Part shown: positions 1-8,154 of the stretch, piece after piece
How the letters are laid out: each line of letters opens with the position of its first letter
Position numbering within the stretch: the stretch's first letter is position 1
The notes under the pieces: generated by a model
Seen by the model: only the letters and a program-made list of their open reading frames with translations
Databases searched by the model: none
What the model was told of the DNA's origin: nothing
From: Candidatus Atribacteria bacterium
Lineage (GTDB): Bacteria > Atribacterota > JS1 > SB-45 > 34-128
DNA: 33,410 nucleotides
Reading direction: 5' to 3'
Assembly: GCA_003451675.1 (NCBI GenBank)
Contig: DMCY01000105.1
Span: forward strand, 1-33,410
Program-made: the position numbers and the translations under genes

Positions 1-181
1 ATATTTCAAAATATACCAATTTATTGATATTATATTTTTCAGTGAATCCTTTTACTATCTTTTCTTTGTGCTCCCAAATTCTTTTCTTTAAATTATTAGT
101 AATTCCAGTATAAAGAACATTATTTCTTTTGTTAGCCATTATATAAACATAATATTGCTTCTTGTTAAATGAGATTGCCAC
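1..181 (-). CDS. GIY-YIG family endonuclease, partial (3' end beyond window)
   Basis: This is the N-terminal ~60 residues of a small GIY-YIG nuclease-like protein; the rest runs off the left edge. The translation shows the family hallmarks: a YYVYIM first strand (the GIY position), then LYTGITNNLKKR (the YIG position) and a following EHK. Members are usually about 80-100 residues and single-domain, and are annotated as putative endonucleases of mostly unknown role. The start is uncertain. A GTG at 179-181 opens the frame but lies inside a dispersed repeat copy (171-200), and the next ATG at 137-139 would cut off the YYVYI strand. A repeat may have landed at the 5' end and supplied the start codon. 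No clear ribosome binding site is seen. The family call is firm; whether the gene is expressed is not. Confidence 0.75.
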   Translation of the reverse strand, partial: MAISFNKKQYYVYIMANKRNNVLYTGITNNLKKRIWEHKEKIVKGFTEKYNINKLVYFEI

Positions 182-200
182 GGCTTCGCCTCGCAATGAC
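171..200. repeat. Half copy of the GTCATTGCGAG / CGCAATGAC dispersed repeat
   Basis: The stretch GAGATTGCCACGG...CTCGCAATGAC matches one arm of the imperfect palindrome found complete at 3159-3239, 6748-6833, 13590-13669 and 16387-16465. Only one arm is present, abutting the 5' end of the GIY-YIG reading frame. Confidence 0.7.
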
Positions 201-204
201 ATTT

Positions 205-335
205 CTGTTTTTTTATTCTGACTCCTGAATTCTGGCTCCTTACTTCTATTCTCTTTACGAGATACGAATTAGTCTTCTTTCTTCTCTTTCCTAAACCAGC
301 TAACCAGGTAACTAACTAACCAACTAACTAATTTT
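205..335. repeat. Composite of short word-like repeats
   Basis: This gap downstream of pcrA holds words that recur across the window: an ATTCTGACTCCTGAATTCTG word (also near 5740, 28285 and 29755), an ACGAGATACGAATTAG word (also near 13860, 28325, 31670 and 32855) and a CCAGCTAACCAGGTAAC / CCAACTAAC array. A very similar order of words occurs at 13755-13870. No gene is visible. Confidence 0.6.
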
Positions 336-340
336 ATACG

Positions 341-2488
341 CTATATCTTCTCCAATGGTGCGAAATTAATTGATAATTTTTTTAACCCCACTCTCTCAAA
401 ATCTACAGTTATATAAATATCATTTTCAGTTTCTATTTTATTTAATATAACGCCCATCCCCCAGTCAGCATGCCTTATTTTATCTCCCACTGCTACCTCA
501 ATTTTTTCTCTTCTATTTTCAAGTGAAGGAATTTCTTCCCCTTTTTCTATATCTGCTTTTTTTTGAAGATGTTTGGGAATCTCAGAAATAAATCGTGAAA
601 CACTATTAAACAAGGTATTACCATTCAAATTTCTTCTCCAGGCATAAGTCAAATATAAGCTTTCTTTGGCCCTGGTCATACCCACATAACACAACCTTCT
701 TTCTTCTTCTAATTCCTCCCTGCTATTCAAGGAACGAGAATGGGGGAATATACCTTCCTCAAACCCGGTGATAAAAACCACCGGAAATTCCAAACCCTTT
801 GCACTATGCAGGGTCATGACTGTAACTACATCCTCTTCTCCTTTGTAAAGGTCGATATCTGTAATTAAAGCAATGTACTCCAAGAAAGCAGTTAAAGACT
901 TATCTTCGTTGTTCTCTTCAAACTCTTTTACTGCCAGAATCAATTCCTGTATATTTTCGATTTTGCTTTGAGCTTTAAATTCTCCTTCTTTTTTTAGCTC
1001 CTCATAGTAATTGATTTTTTTTATTAACTCTACGAGCAGTTCGCTCCCCTTGATTTCTCTTTTCTTTTTGCTAAGTTCATCAATCAGCGAAGTAAATTTA
1101 TTTATGGCTTCTTTCCTGTCTCCAGATATTTTTATTACTCTTACTCCCTGTTTTAAGGCCTGATGAAAATTTAAGTTATTTTTTCCGGCCAATTCTTCTA
1201 TTTTACTTAAAGTAATCTTACCTATCCCTAATTTGGCATTATTAATAATCCTTAAAAAACTTACTCTATCTTTTTGGTCATGGATAAGGCGCAGATAAGC
1301 CAGAATATCTTTTACTTCCTTTCTTTCGTAAAATCTTAATCCTCCTACTACCCGAAAAGGGATACCCTGTTTATTAAAAACCTCTTCAAAGGCTCTCGAT
1401 TGCGCATTAGTCCGGTATAAAATGGCAAAATCTTTAAAAGCTTTGCCTTTTTCTTTATTCAATTTTATAATTTCCTGACTTACAAATACTGCTTCATCGA
1501 GGGCGCTAACTGCTTCATAGCACCTTATCTTTTCGCCGCCTTTTTTATCAGTCCACAGTTCCTTTTCTTTACGATTTATATTATGTTTTATCAGATTTGA
1601 AGCTCCCTCTAATATCACTTTAGTAGATCGATAATTCTGTTCCAACTTGATTACTTTACTATGAGGAAAATCTTGTTCAAATCTTAAAATATTATTTAAA
1701 TCCGCTCCTCTAAATTTATAAATGCTCTGGTCGGGATCGCCTACCACAAATAAATTATTATGTTTTCCCGAAAGTAATCTTACTAACTGATATTGAGCAA
1801 AATTTATATCCTGATATTCATCTACTAAAATATATCTAAACTTATTCTGATAATTTTCTAAAATTTCAGGCCTTTTCTTGAAGAGTTTCACCGTTAATAA
1901 AATCAAATCGTTAAAATCCAGAGCATTATTTTGAAACAATTCTTCTTGATATTGTGTGTATACCTTCGCTACAATTTTTTTAAAATAATTCAGTGCATTA
2001 TATTCAAATTTTTCTACATCTTCTAAATTATTCTTTGCTCTGTCTATTATAGAAGAAATAACGTTAGGGCTATATTTTTTATTGTCTAAATCGAGAGCCT
2101 TAATACATCTTCTTACCATACCAAGTTGATCGCCTTTATCATAAATAATAAAATTTTTATCATAGCCCAGGGCATCTATCTCCCGGCGTAAAATCCGTGC
2201 ACAGATAGAATGAAAAGTGCCCATCCATAAGCCTTTAATCATATTTCTATCAGAAATATTTTTACTTATAATTTCAATTCTGTCTTTCATCTCTTGAGCA
2301 GCTTTATTCGTAAAGGTAACAGCTAATATGTTACTCGGGGTTATCTTCTTTTGAAAAATCAAATAAGCAATCCTATGAGTTAAAACTTTTGTTTTTCCAC
2401 TACCCGCACCGGCAATAACCAGTATTCGAGCTTCTTTAATTTTTACTACTTCTTGTTGTCTTTCATTTAAATTTTCTAATATCTTCAT
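341..2488 (-). CDS. pcrA: UvrD/PcrA-type ATP-dependent DNA helicase
   Basis: Superfamily 1A 3'-5' DNA helicase, the PcrA/UvrD type that acts in nucleotide excision and mismatch repair and removes RecA or stalled complexes from DNA. The 715 residues match the usual family length. Motifs visible in order: Q-motif NERQQ (8-12), Walker A AGAGSGKT (26-33), Walker B/motif II DEYQD (223-227), motif III GDPDQSIYKFRGAD (near 252-265), motif IV QNYRST (near 285), motif V TLHSAKGLEF (near 560) and motif VI VGMTRAKE (near 605). The last ~50 residues (VGDKIRHADWGMGVI) are the Tudor-like C-terminal domain typical of PcrA. The ATG start is preceded by AGAGGAAG. It is the first gene downstream of a gap holding a 28-bp perfect palindrome. 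PcrA versus UvrD naming is by similarity; the helicase call is secure. Confidence 0.95.
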   Translation of the reverse strand: MKILENLNERQQEVVKIKEARILVIAGAGSGKTKVLTHRIAYLIFQKKITPSNILAVTFTNKAAQEMKDRIEIISKNISDRNMIKGLWMGTFHSICARILRREIDALGYDKNFIIYDKGDQLGMVRRCIKALDLDNKKYSPNVISSIIDRAKNNLEDVEKFEYNALNYFKKIVAKVYTQYQEELFQNNALDFNDLILLTVKLFKKRPEILENYQNKFRYILVDEYQDINFAQYQLVRLLSGKHNNLFVVGDPDQSIYKFRGADLNNILRFEQDFPHSKVIKLEQNYRSTKVILEGASNLIKHNINRKEKELWTDKKGGEKIRCYEAVSALDEAVFVSQEIIKLNKEKGKAFKDFAILYRTNAQSRAFEEVFNKQGIPFRVVGGLRFYERKEVKDILAYLRLIHDQKDRVSFLRIINNAKLGIGKITLSKIEELAGKNNLNFHQALKQGVRVIKISGDRKEAINKFTSLIDELSKKKREIKGSELLVELIKKINYYEELKKEGEFKAQSKIENIQELILAVKEFEENNEDKSLTAFLEYIALITDIDLYKGEEDVVTVMTLHSAKGLEFPVVFITGFEEGIFPHSRSLNSREELEEERRLCYVGMTRAKESLYLTYAWRRNLNGNTLFNSVSRFISEIPKHLQKKADIEKGEEIPSLENRREKIEVAVGDKIRHADWGMGVILNKIETENDIYITVDFERVGLKKLSINFAPLEKI

Positions 2489-2551
2489 CTTTATTTAACT
2501 TCCTCTAATAATATTGAACTTAAAACATTTGTTAATATTCTTTTAATATTT

Positions 2552-2579
2552 GTAGGGGCGTATTGCAATACGCCCCTAC
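2552..2579. repeat. 28-bp perfect palindrome (14-bp arm GTAGGGGCGTATTG)
   Basis: The arm GTAGGGGCGTATTG is followed at once by its exact reverse complement. It is GC-rich against an AT-rich background and lies between the Mut7-C-like gene and pcrA. It resembles REP/MITE-type sequences seen in many bacteria. No U-run follows on either strand, so it is not an obvious intrinsic terminator. Confidence 0.85.
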
Positions 2580-2623
2580 GGGTCAACAGATAATAATTAT
2601 AAACTTTATATCGCTCTTAGTAA

Positions 2624-3082
2624 TTAAATTAATATATTTAATTTTTTTAATTTTTCTTTTAGAGTAGCAATATGCTTCCCATTCCAAAAAATCTTTCCAC
2701 AATTAGGGCATCTCTTAAACCAATAACCTTTTCCGCAAACATCTGAAGGAATTTCTCTCCTAACTTCCTCTTCTTTAACTTTTTGCAAGAAATTATTACA
2801 ATTAGAACATCTGCTAAATAGATTTTCCTTATTTACTTTCAATTTCAATTCTTTTATAATCTGTTTTAACTGTCCATCAATGTCGTCTTTGTATAAATAA
2901 AAAATCCAGGGTAACTTTTTTAAAAACTTTACCCTGGATAATAATATTCTATGCTCTCTTTTAGTCAGATTAATAACTGATATATAATCCTCATTTTGAA
3001 AATACAGGACATCAAAACCTAAAATCCTGAGCAAAATTGTTAATTTTTGCAATCTATAAACTACAAAGCGATTTTCTTTCAT
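2624..3082 (-). CDS. Mut7-C-like protein with zinc ribbon; PIN-type acidic residues lost
   Basis: A 152-residue protein resembling the Mut7-C RNase family: a PIN-fold-like N-terminal half and a C-terminal zinc ribbon. The N-terminal part has the family frame (a short strand, LLRILGFDVLY at 17-27, RILLSR at 45-50) and the C-terminal half has CSNC (92-95) and CPNC (125-128) with WNGKH after it. Two positions that in family members I know are acidic look replaced: the D of the opening FIVD-type strand is Y9 and the D of the LLTRD-type motif is V51. If this alignment is right, nuclease activity is doubtful and the zinc ribbon may be the working part. The ATG start has no clear ribosome binding site. 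It lies between aspC and pcrA on the same strand. Family call fairly sure; loss of activity is inference. Confidence 0.75.
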   Translation of the reverse strand: MKENRFVVYRLQKLTILLRILGFDVLYFQNEDYISVINLTKREHRILLSRVKFLKKLPWIFYLYKDDIDGQLKQIIKELKLKVNKENLFSRCSNCNNFLQKVKEEEVRREIPSDVCGKGYWFKRCPNCGKIFWNGKHIATLKEKLKKLNILI

Positions 3083-3158
3083 AATTTGTTTTTAGACTGT
3101 TAAGGTCTATTCAGGACCTCTTGCCCTAACCTTTCCCCCACAAGTGAAGTCTCTTTCT

Positions 3159-3239
3159 GTTATTGCGAGGGAGTAAAACGACCGAAGCAATCTCAACAGT
3201 GCCGAGATTGCCACGCTCCCTGCGGTCGCTCGCAATGAC
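3159..3239. repeat. Dispersed imperfect palindrome, copy in the aspC / Mut7-C gap
   Basis: Begins GTTATTGCGAGGG and ends CTCGCAATGAC, with inner arms GAAGCAATCTC and GAGATTGCC forming an ~80-nt imperfect inverted repeat. It is the same family as 6748-6833, 13590-13669 and 16387-16465. Short reading frames across it are artefacts of its internal symmetry. Confidence 0.85.
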
Positions 3240-3309
3240 ATTAGGTATTATGTGGGGTAGGGAACAGATTTATCCAACCTGGCGGCATATTTTGTTAATT
3301 TTTCTTAAC

Positions 3310-3359
3310 GGGCTCGATGTCTACCTGTGCGTGTACGCACGCAGACAGGAATCGAACCC
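3310..3359. repeat. 50-nt long stem-loop abutting the aspC stop codon
   Basis: Paired segments from outside in: GGG/CCC, TCGAT/ATCGA, CCTGT/ACAGG and GCGTG/CACGC around a TACG loop, with a few unpaired bases. It starts directly after the aspC stop on the minus strand. It could protect the 3' end or stop transcription, but no U-run follows. The sequence GGTTCGATTCC resembles a tRNA T-arm but the rest does not fold as a tRNA. Confidence 0.65.
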
Positions 3360-4559
3360 CTACATCCTAAATCGTAGAATCTTTTCTATCCTATCCAACC
3401 CTTCTTTAATATCTTCTAAAGATGCAGCATAAGACAATCTTAGATATCCTTCTGCTTCAAATGCGCTACCCGGAATTAAGGCAACTTCCGCTTCCTTTAA
3501 AATATAATTAGAGAGATCAAATGAATTAGTAATCTTCTTGCCATTATATTCAATACCTCTTTCTAATATTTTACTAACATTAGGAAAGGCATAAAAAGCC
3601 CCGGCTGGTTTAAGACAGGAAATTCCTTCTATTTCATTTAGTCTTTTTACCATATATTTCCTTCGCTCATCGAATGCTTTTCTCATCTCTTCGATATCGT
3701 CTTGTTTCCCGTTTAAAGCTTCCACACTGGCTTTTTGAGCAATAGAATTGGGATTAGAAGTACTGTGCCCTTGAATTTTGGACATTCCTTTGATAATCTC
3801 TTCCGGACCTGCAGCATAGCCAATTCTCCAGCCAGTCATAGCATAAGATTTGGATACACCATTTATAGTAATAATTTTTTCCTTTATTTCATCGCTTAAG
3901 GAAGCCATACTTAAATGTTTTGCATTATCATAAATTAATTTTTCGTATATTTCATCACATATACAATAGATATTGTACTTTAAGAGAAGCTGTGCTATCT
4001 TTTTTATTTCCTCTTGTTCGTAAACAGCTCCGGTAGGATTATTAGGGCTGTTTAAAATAAGTAATTTGGTTCGTGGAGTTATCTTTTCTTCAACCTGAGC
4101 AGCAGATAATTTAAAAGCATCTTTGTAATAGCTAGGGATAAAGACCGGAGTTGCCCCCGCAAATTTAATCTGCTCTGTGTAACTGACCCAGCAAGGAGTA
4201 GGCAACAATACCTCGTCACCTGGATTACAAATAGTTAAAATTGTATTAAAAAGGCACTGTTTTGCTCCGTTAGATATAATTATCTCTGAAGTTTTGTACT
4301 CTACTTCATTATCTTTCTTAAGTTTTTCTAGTATAGCTTCTTTAAGCTCAATTATTCCTGAACTTGTAGTGTAATGGGTAAAACCTTCTCTAATAGCAGA
4401 AATAGCCTTTTCTTTAATATTTTCCGGAGTACCAAAGTCAGGTTCACCTGCTGCAAAACTGATTACTTTCTTCCCCTCCCGTTTCATTTTCAGTGCTTGG
4501 GCAGTGATAGATAATGTCTGAGATGGATTTATATTTTTTACTTTTTCCGAAATAGTCAT
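3360..4559 (-). CDS. aspC: Class I pyridoxal-phosphate aminotransferase (aspartate type)
   Basis: Fold-type I aminotransferase, probably aspartate aminotransferase (aspartate plus 2-oxoglutarate to oxaloacetate plus glutamate), though related enzymes use aromatic or alanine substrates. From the chosen start it has 399 residues, usual for the subgroup. Visible: the N-terminal FAAGEPDFGTP (35-45), SPNNPTG (171-177), CDEIYE (201-206), the cofactor-binding lysine in NGVSKSYAMTGWRIGY (K237) and the C-terminal RLSYAAS with the substrate-carboxylate arginine. A longer frame reaches 4595 but would overlap ilvE; the ATG at 4557-4559 has AAAGGAAGG in front, so I use it. Only 22 bases separate it from ilvE, so the two are co-transcribed as an amino-acid transamination pair. 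Exact substrate is not certain. Confidence 0.9.
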   Translation of the reverse strand: MTISEKVKNINPSQTLSITAQALKMKREGKKVISFAAGEPDFGTPENIKEKAISAIREGFTHYTTSSGIIELKEAILEKLKKDNEVEYKTSEIIISNGAKQCLFNTILTICNPGDEVLLPTPCWVSYTEQIKFAGATPVFIPSYYKDAFKLSAAQVEEKITPRTKLLILNSPNNPTGAVYEQEEIKKIAQLLLKYNIYCICDEIYEKLIYDNAKHLSMASLSDEIKEKIITINGVSKSYAMTGWRIGYAAGPEEIIKGMSKIQGHSTSNPNSIAQKASVEALNGKQDDIEEMRKAFDERRKYMVKRLNEIEGISCLKPAGAFYAFPNVSKILERGIEYNGKKITNSFDLSNYILKEAEVALIPGSAFEAEGYLRLSYAASLEDIKEGLDRIEKILRFRM

Positions 4560-4581
4560 CTTTTCCCTTCCTTTCCAATGC

Positions 4582-5490
4582 TTAGATATAATCAAGCCAA
4601 CTTAAGTATTTATCTTCTTTCCCTTTAGCGATATCGAAGAACTTCTTTTGAATATTTTCAGTTACCGGTCCACGCTTTCCTTCCCCAATCTGGTAATTAT
4701 CAATCTCTCTAATAGGAGTAACTTCAGCAGCCGTGCCAGAGAAAAACACCTCATCTGATATATAAAGCTCATCTCGACAGATATATTTCTCTTGAACCTG
4801 ATAGCCCATATCATTTGCAATTTTTATTATGGAATCACGGGTAATTCCTTCTAAAACTGTGGCAGTGGGAGTGGTATAGATTACTCCATTTCTAATCCAG
4901 AACAAATTTTCTCCTGAGCCCTCAGTTACAAAGCCTCTAGTATCTAATAATATCGCCTCATCAACTCCTGCTTCAATTGCTTCCATCTTGGCAAATATAG
5001 AATTGATGTAATTAGCGCAAATTTTAGCTTTTTGAGAAGTCGAATTTATAAAACTTCGCGCATAACTAGAAATTTTAGTTCTAATCCCTTGAGCTAAGGC
5101 CTCTTCACCTAAATATGCGCCCCATTCCCAAACAGCAATAGTACAATTAACCGGACATTTAAATGGATTTATTCCTAATTGTTCAAAACCACGGTAGACT
5201 AAAGGCCGGATATAACCACTTTTAAGTTTATTTGCTTTAATAGTATCTTTGACTGCCTGCCTGAATTCTTCTTTAGTATAGGGAATTTCCATTTTTAATA
5301 TTTTTGCTGAATTAAACAAACGGTCAATATGTTCTTTTAATCTAAAAACTGCTGTCCCACTCTCGGTCTCGTAAGCCCTTATACCTTCGAATACTCCACT
5401 TCCGTAATGTAGGGCATGAGTGCATACATGAACTTTTGCGTCATCCCAATCGACCATCTTCTCATCCATCCAGATTTTATCTGCTTTCAT
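4582..5490 (-). CDS. ilvE: Branched-chain amino acid aminotransferase
   Basis: Fold-type IV pyridoxal-phosphate transaminase that interconverts valine, leucine and isoleucine with their 2-oxo acids using 2-oxoglutarate/glutamate. The 302 residues are typical. Visible features: WMDEKMVDWDDAKVH near the N-terminus, HALHYGSGVFEGIRAY (25-40), the Schiff-base lysine at K156 in KAKICANY, VTEGSGENLF (188-197), and LEGITRDSI with FFSGTAAEVTPI, the phosphate-binding C-terminal part. The ATG start is preceded by GAAGGAGG at good spacing. It is the first gene of a pair with the downstream aspC. D-amino acid transaminase and aminodeoxychorismate lyase share the fold, but the length and SGTAAEVTPI favour IlvE. 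Confidence 0.93.
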   Translation of the reverse strand: MKADKIWMDEKMVDWDDAKVHVCTHALHYGSGVFEGIRAYETESGTAVFRLKEHIDRLFNSAKILKMEIPYTKEEFRQAVKDTIKANKLKSGYIRPLVYRGFEQLGINPFKCPVNCTIAVWEWGAYLGEEALAQGIRTKISSYARSFINSTSQKAKICANYINSIFAKMEAIEAGVDEAILLDTRGFVTEGSGENLFWIRNGVIYTTPTATVLEGITRDSIIKIANDMGYQVQEKYICRDELYISDEVFFSGTAAEVTPIREIDNYQIGEGKRGPVTENIQKKFFDIAKGKEDKYLSWLDYI

Positions 5491-5853
5491 CTTTGTTTAC
5501 CTCCTTCAAAAACTAAATTTAGAATAATTTTAACACATTTTTACGATAATTGCATATATTAATTCGTATCTCGTATCTCGCGAATCGTATCTCGTATAAA
5601 ATACAGTAATTAAGTAATATGTAATGAGTAATAAGATTAAATTTCTGAAATTATGAAAACAGGTACTTATTACAGGTTACTTATCACATGTTACACATTA
5701 TTTCACTTGTTGGTTAGTTAAGAAAATAAAAGATAAAAGTCAGTAGCAAGAAGCCAGAAGTTAGAATTTAGAACAATAAATTACTATTTCTTCCTTATTT
5801 GTATCTAACTACACTGCCAAAGTTTACTTTAAAATTCCAATAGTTAATGCTAA
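5491..5853. other. Gene-free gap between murI and ilvE
   Basis: No gene seen. It holds the ilvE ribosome binding site and a possible extended -10 (TG-T-TAAAAT, minus strand, 5527-5535) with no good -35. Words shared with other gaps follow: CGTATCTCGTATCTCG (5571-5600), AGTAATATGTAATGAGTAATA (5618-5635; compare 16318-16350), GCCAGAAGTTAGAATT (5751-5770) and TATCTAACTAC...CCAAAGTTTAC (5800-5826; compare 13700-13726). Confidence 0.6.
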
Positions 5854-6669
5854 TTAAATATTTTGTTCTAATTCTTCTAACTTTACTTTTTGGATTTTAA
5901 AATTATCACTATTTAGAATGATTTTAGCTGTTTTCCCCACTTTTTCTGGGGAGCCAGTAGTATAATAATTTTCTTCGCCTTTGACCTCTTCTTTTAAAAT
6001 TCCCTTTTGAATGAGAACTTCTTTTAAAGTTAATGAGGTGCTGACAGCTGGATCAACTAATATTACTTCTGGACCCATAATATCTGATATTACCTTTTTT
6101 AAAAAAGAATAGTGTGTACAGCCTAATATCAAAGTGTCAATTTGCGCATCTTTTAAAGGTTTTAAATATTCTCGGACAACTTCGTAGGTTTTAGGGGCAG
6201 TAAATTTACCGGCCTCAACTATAGAGACAAATTCGGGACAAAAATTAGAAAAAACTTTTATTTCGGGGGCAATTCTTTTAATCTCCTTAGGATAAGCTCC
6301 ATTTTTGATGGTAAATTCGGTGGCAATAACTCCGATCCTTTTGTTTGAAGTCTTCTTTATGGCATCCTGAACTGCTGGCTGGATAACACCGATGATGGGA
6401 ATAGAAAAATATTCTCTTGCTTTTTTGAGACTGGCAGCGGTAGCTGTATTGCATGCAATAACACAAATTTTAATCTTTTTCTTTAAAAAGAAGCTAATTA
6501 TCTGTAAAGTAAATTTAATAAGTTCTGATTGGCTCTTTTCACCATAAGGTTGACGCTGATTATCAGCAAAATATTCAATATTTTCTCGGGGAAGTAATTT
6601 TTTAACTTCTTTCACTACCGATAAACCACCTAACCCCGAATCTAAAAAACCAACCGGTTGGTCTCTCAT
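5854..6669 (-). CDS. murI: Glutamate racemase
   Basis: Cofactor-independent racemase converting L- to D-glutamate for peptidoglycan. From the chosen start it has 271 residues, normal for the family. The two catalytic cysteines are present: C73 in IACNTATAAS and C183 in LGCTHYSFL. The conserved D10-S11 lies in FLDSGLGGLSVV and the ADNQRQPYGEKS segment matches the family. The frame extends to 6702, but ATG 6667-6669 has AAAGAGGT eight bases upstream and gives the standard N-terminus, so the extra 11 residues are probably not translated. It stands alone between ilvE and the spe operon, separated on both sides by repeat-bearing gaps. With alr at 28404 it supplies the D-amino acids of a walled cell. 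Confidence 0.95.
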   Translation of the reverse strand: MRDQPVGFLDSGLGGLSVVKEVKKLLPRENIEYFADNQRQPYGEKSQSELIKFTLQIISFFLKKKIKICVIACNTATAASLKKAREYFSIPIIGVIQPAVQDAIKKTSNKRIGVIATEFTIKNGAYPKEIKRIAPEIKVFSNFCPEFVSIVEAGKFTAPKTYEVVREYLKPLKDAQIDTLILGCTHYSFLKKVISDIMGPEVILVDPAVSTSLTLKEVLIQKGILKEEVKGEENYYTTGSPEKVGKTAKIILNSDNFKIQKVKLEELEQNI

Positions 6670-6732
6670 TTTATACCTCTTTTTTCTGTCAAATAAAATC
6701 AATGATATCTAGTAGTTCGTTTTCTAAATATC

Positions 6733-6846
6733 TTTACATTTTGTTCTGTCATTGCGAGGAAGCGGAGCGACCGAAGCAATCTTAATGAGATTATGAGATT
6801 GCCGCGCTCCGATAAATCGGAGCGCGCAATGACAAATTATTGTAAC
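6733..6846. repeat. Dispersed imperfect palindrome with conserved outer arms, murI / speE gap
   Basis: The core 6748-6833 runs from GTCATTGCGAGGAAGCGG to CGCGCAATGAC and includes a perfect hairpin at 6804-6825 (GCGCTCCGAT, AA, ATCGGAGCGC). The flanks TTTACATTTTGTTCT on the left and AAATTATTGTAAC on the right recur, in opposite orientation, around the copy at 13577-13684. That suggests the mobile unit is ~110 bp with short TTACA/TGTAA ends. Confidence 0.8.
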
Positions 6847-6916
6847 ATTATTAGGAAAAGGCTCTATTAGAATATTTAAAATAGTAACTCAGAAACTTTA
6901 AAAACAATTTACAGTT

Positions 6917-7765
6917 TTAATGCTTATAATCTTGAGCAAAGGTGGGAAGGTTAAAGGCTGCTTTATGAATGTCTTTATTATAATATCTTAAATCGGCGAG
7001 TTTTAAAGCTTCTGTTTCATTAAAATCATTTATGGGATGGTATTTCTTAGAACAAAAAGTAAAGCCAATTACCCCACTGGGATAGGTAGGCACTAAAGTA
7101 TAATAATATTCTGGAATAGGATATATCTCTTTTATAAAGAAGAACAGTGATTTAATTATTTTTTGATGATAAAAGAATGATTCTGCTTGAGTAACTACAA
7201 TTCCATTATTTTTTAAGGCTTGATACATCGCTTCGTAAAATTCTCTTCTGAATAATACTTCAGCAGGGCCTATAGGGTCAGAAGAATCAACAATAATTAG
7301 GTCATATTCATTTTTTCTTTCCTTTACGAATTTATTGCCATCTTCACAGAATATCTTTACTTTGGCGTCATCGAAACTGCCCGCTAAATAAGGAAAATGT
7401 TTTTTACAAATCTCGATCACTTTTCCATCAATCTCGCAAACGTCTATCTCTTTGACATTATCGTGTTTTAATATTTCCCTTACTGTCCCACCATCTCCAC
7501 CTCCAATTACCAGAACCTTTTGGGCTTTTGGATGGACACATAAAGAGACATGGGCAATCATTTCGTGATAACAGAATTCATCTGCTTCAGTAAGCATAAT
7601 TACTCCATCGATAAGCAAAATTTTACCAAAGGACTCACTTTCTACTACTTCGATCTCTTGAAATTTTGATTTAATCTTTTCCAATGACTTTTTTATCTTT
7701 ATCTTTAAAGCTCTTCCTTTTTCAATTTCAAACTTCTCTTCTATCCATATATCTTTATTATTCAA
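6917..7765 (-). CDS. speE: Spermidine synthase (polyamine aminopropyltransferase)
   Basis: Transfers the aminopropyl group of decarboxylated S-adenosylmethionine to putrescine (or a related amine), giving spermidine. The 282 residues match the family. An N-terminal beta-domain (about 1-65, LLIDGVIMLTEADEF) precedes the methyltransferase-like domain with glycine loop GGGDGG (88-93), ribose-binding E111 in VCEID, and the active-site DSSDPIGPA (160-168). The start is TTG at 7763-7765 with AAGGAG nine bases upstream; that ribosome binding site is embedded in the last codons of the SpeD paralogue, five bases away, so the genes are translationally close. Third gene of speD, speD-paralogue, speE. 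The amine acceptor (putrescine, agmatine or other) cannot be read from the sequence. Confidence 0.95.
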   Translation of the reverse strand: MNNKDIWIEEKFEIEKGRALKIKIKKSLEKIKSKFQEIEVVESESFGKILLIDGVIMLTEADEFCYHEMIAHVSLCVHPKAQKVLVIGGGDGGTVREILKHDNVKEIDVCEIDGKVIEICKKHFPYLAGSFDDAKVKIFCEDGNKFVKERKNEYDLIIVDSSDPIGPAEVLFRREFYEAMYQALKNNGIVVTQAESFFYHQKIIKSLFFFIKEIYPIPEYYYTLVPTYPSGVIGFTFCSKKYHPINDFNETEALKLADLRYYNKDIHKAAFNLPTFAQDYKH

Positions 7766-7770
7766 ATCAA

Positions 7771-8154
7771 TTAGCTCCTTAAAATATAATGCATTTTAAC
7801 TTCTTTTGCTTCAAAAAATTTCTTGGTAAATTTTACTGCTACTGATGGCTCATAATATTTACAACTGAATATATCTATATAGGCATTGTTAGTCTTATTG
7901 GCAAAATGTCCTGAGATTAAAGAAGTCTCAATCAATTGAACCATGGAAAAACCGGCAACTTTTTCGTCCTCGCCAAAATCTACAATTTGTGTTTCGCCGA
8001 ATTGCCTCATTTCTATTAATTCACAAAGTTCATCAACATATCTTTTTATAGCTACGGCATCTCTTATGGTTTTAGGGTTACATTCATAAAGATCCACACT
8101 GGTTAATAATCCCCATGCGTTGGTATCGTAAAATTCTTTCTTTATATTGCGCAT
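7771..8154 (-). CDS. SpeD paralogue; candidate pyruvoyl-dependent amino-acid decarboxylase
   Basis: A 127-residue homologue of S-adenosylmethionine decarboxylase. Aligned without gaps to the neighbouring SpeD (DIFSC on DIFTC), it keeps S78 at the pyruvoyl-serine position, H83 at the His68 position, C98 at the Cys83 position and S70 at the Ser55 position. It therefore looks able to self-process. The residue before S78 is Thr rather than Glu (ETS instead of SES), and the substrate motif HTWPE has become HFANK, so AdoMet binding is probably lost. SpeD homologues that decarboxylate ornithine or arginine are reported from several bacterial phyla; by inference this could be such an enzyme, making putrescine or agmatine for SpeE. 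The alternative is a non-catalytic partner of SpeD. The ATG overlaps the speD end by 13 bases and has GGAGG in front. Confidence 0.8.
   Translation of the reverse strand: MRNIKKEFYDTNAWGLLTSVDLYECNPKTIRDAVAIKRYVDELCELIEMRQFGETQIVDFGEDEKVAGFSMVQLIETSLISGHFANKTNNAYIDIFSCKYYEPSVAVKFTKKFFEAKEVKMHYILRS

Noticed and set aside
3300..3375. tRNA-like T-arm (GGTTCGATTCC on the minus strand)
   Set aside because: The T-stem has mismatches, and no acceptor, D or anticodon arm is found; the bases are better explained by the long hairpin at 3310-3359.
3163..3432. Plus-strand frame of 89 codons
   Set aside because: Its first half is translated palindrome repeat and its end overlaps aspC on the other strand; no Shine-Dalgarno.
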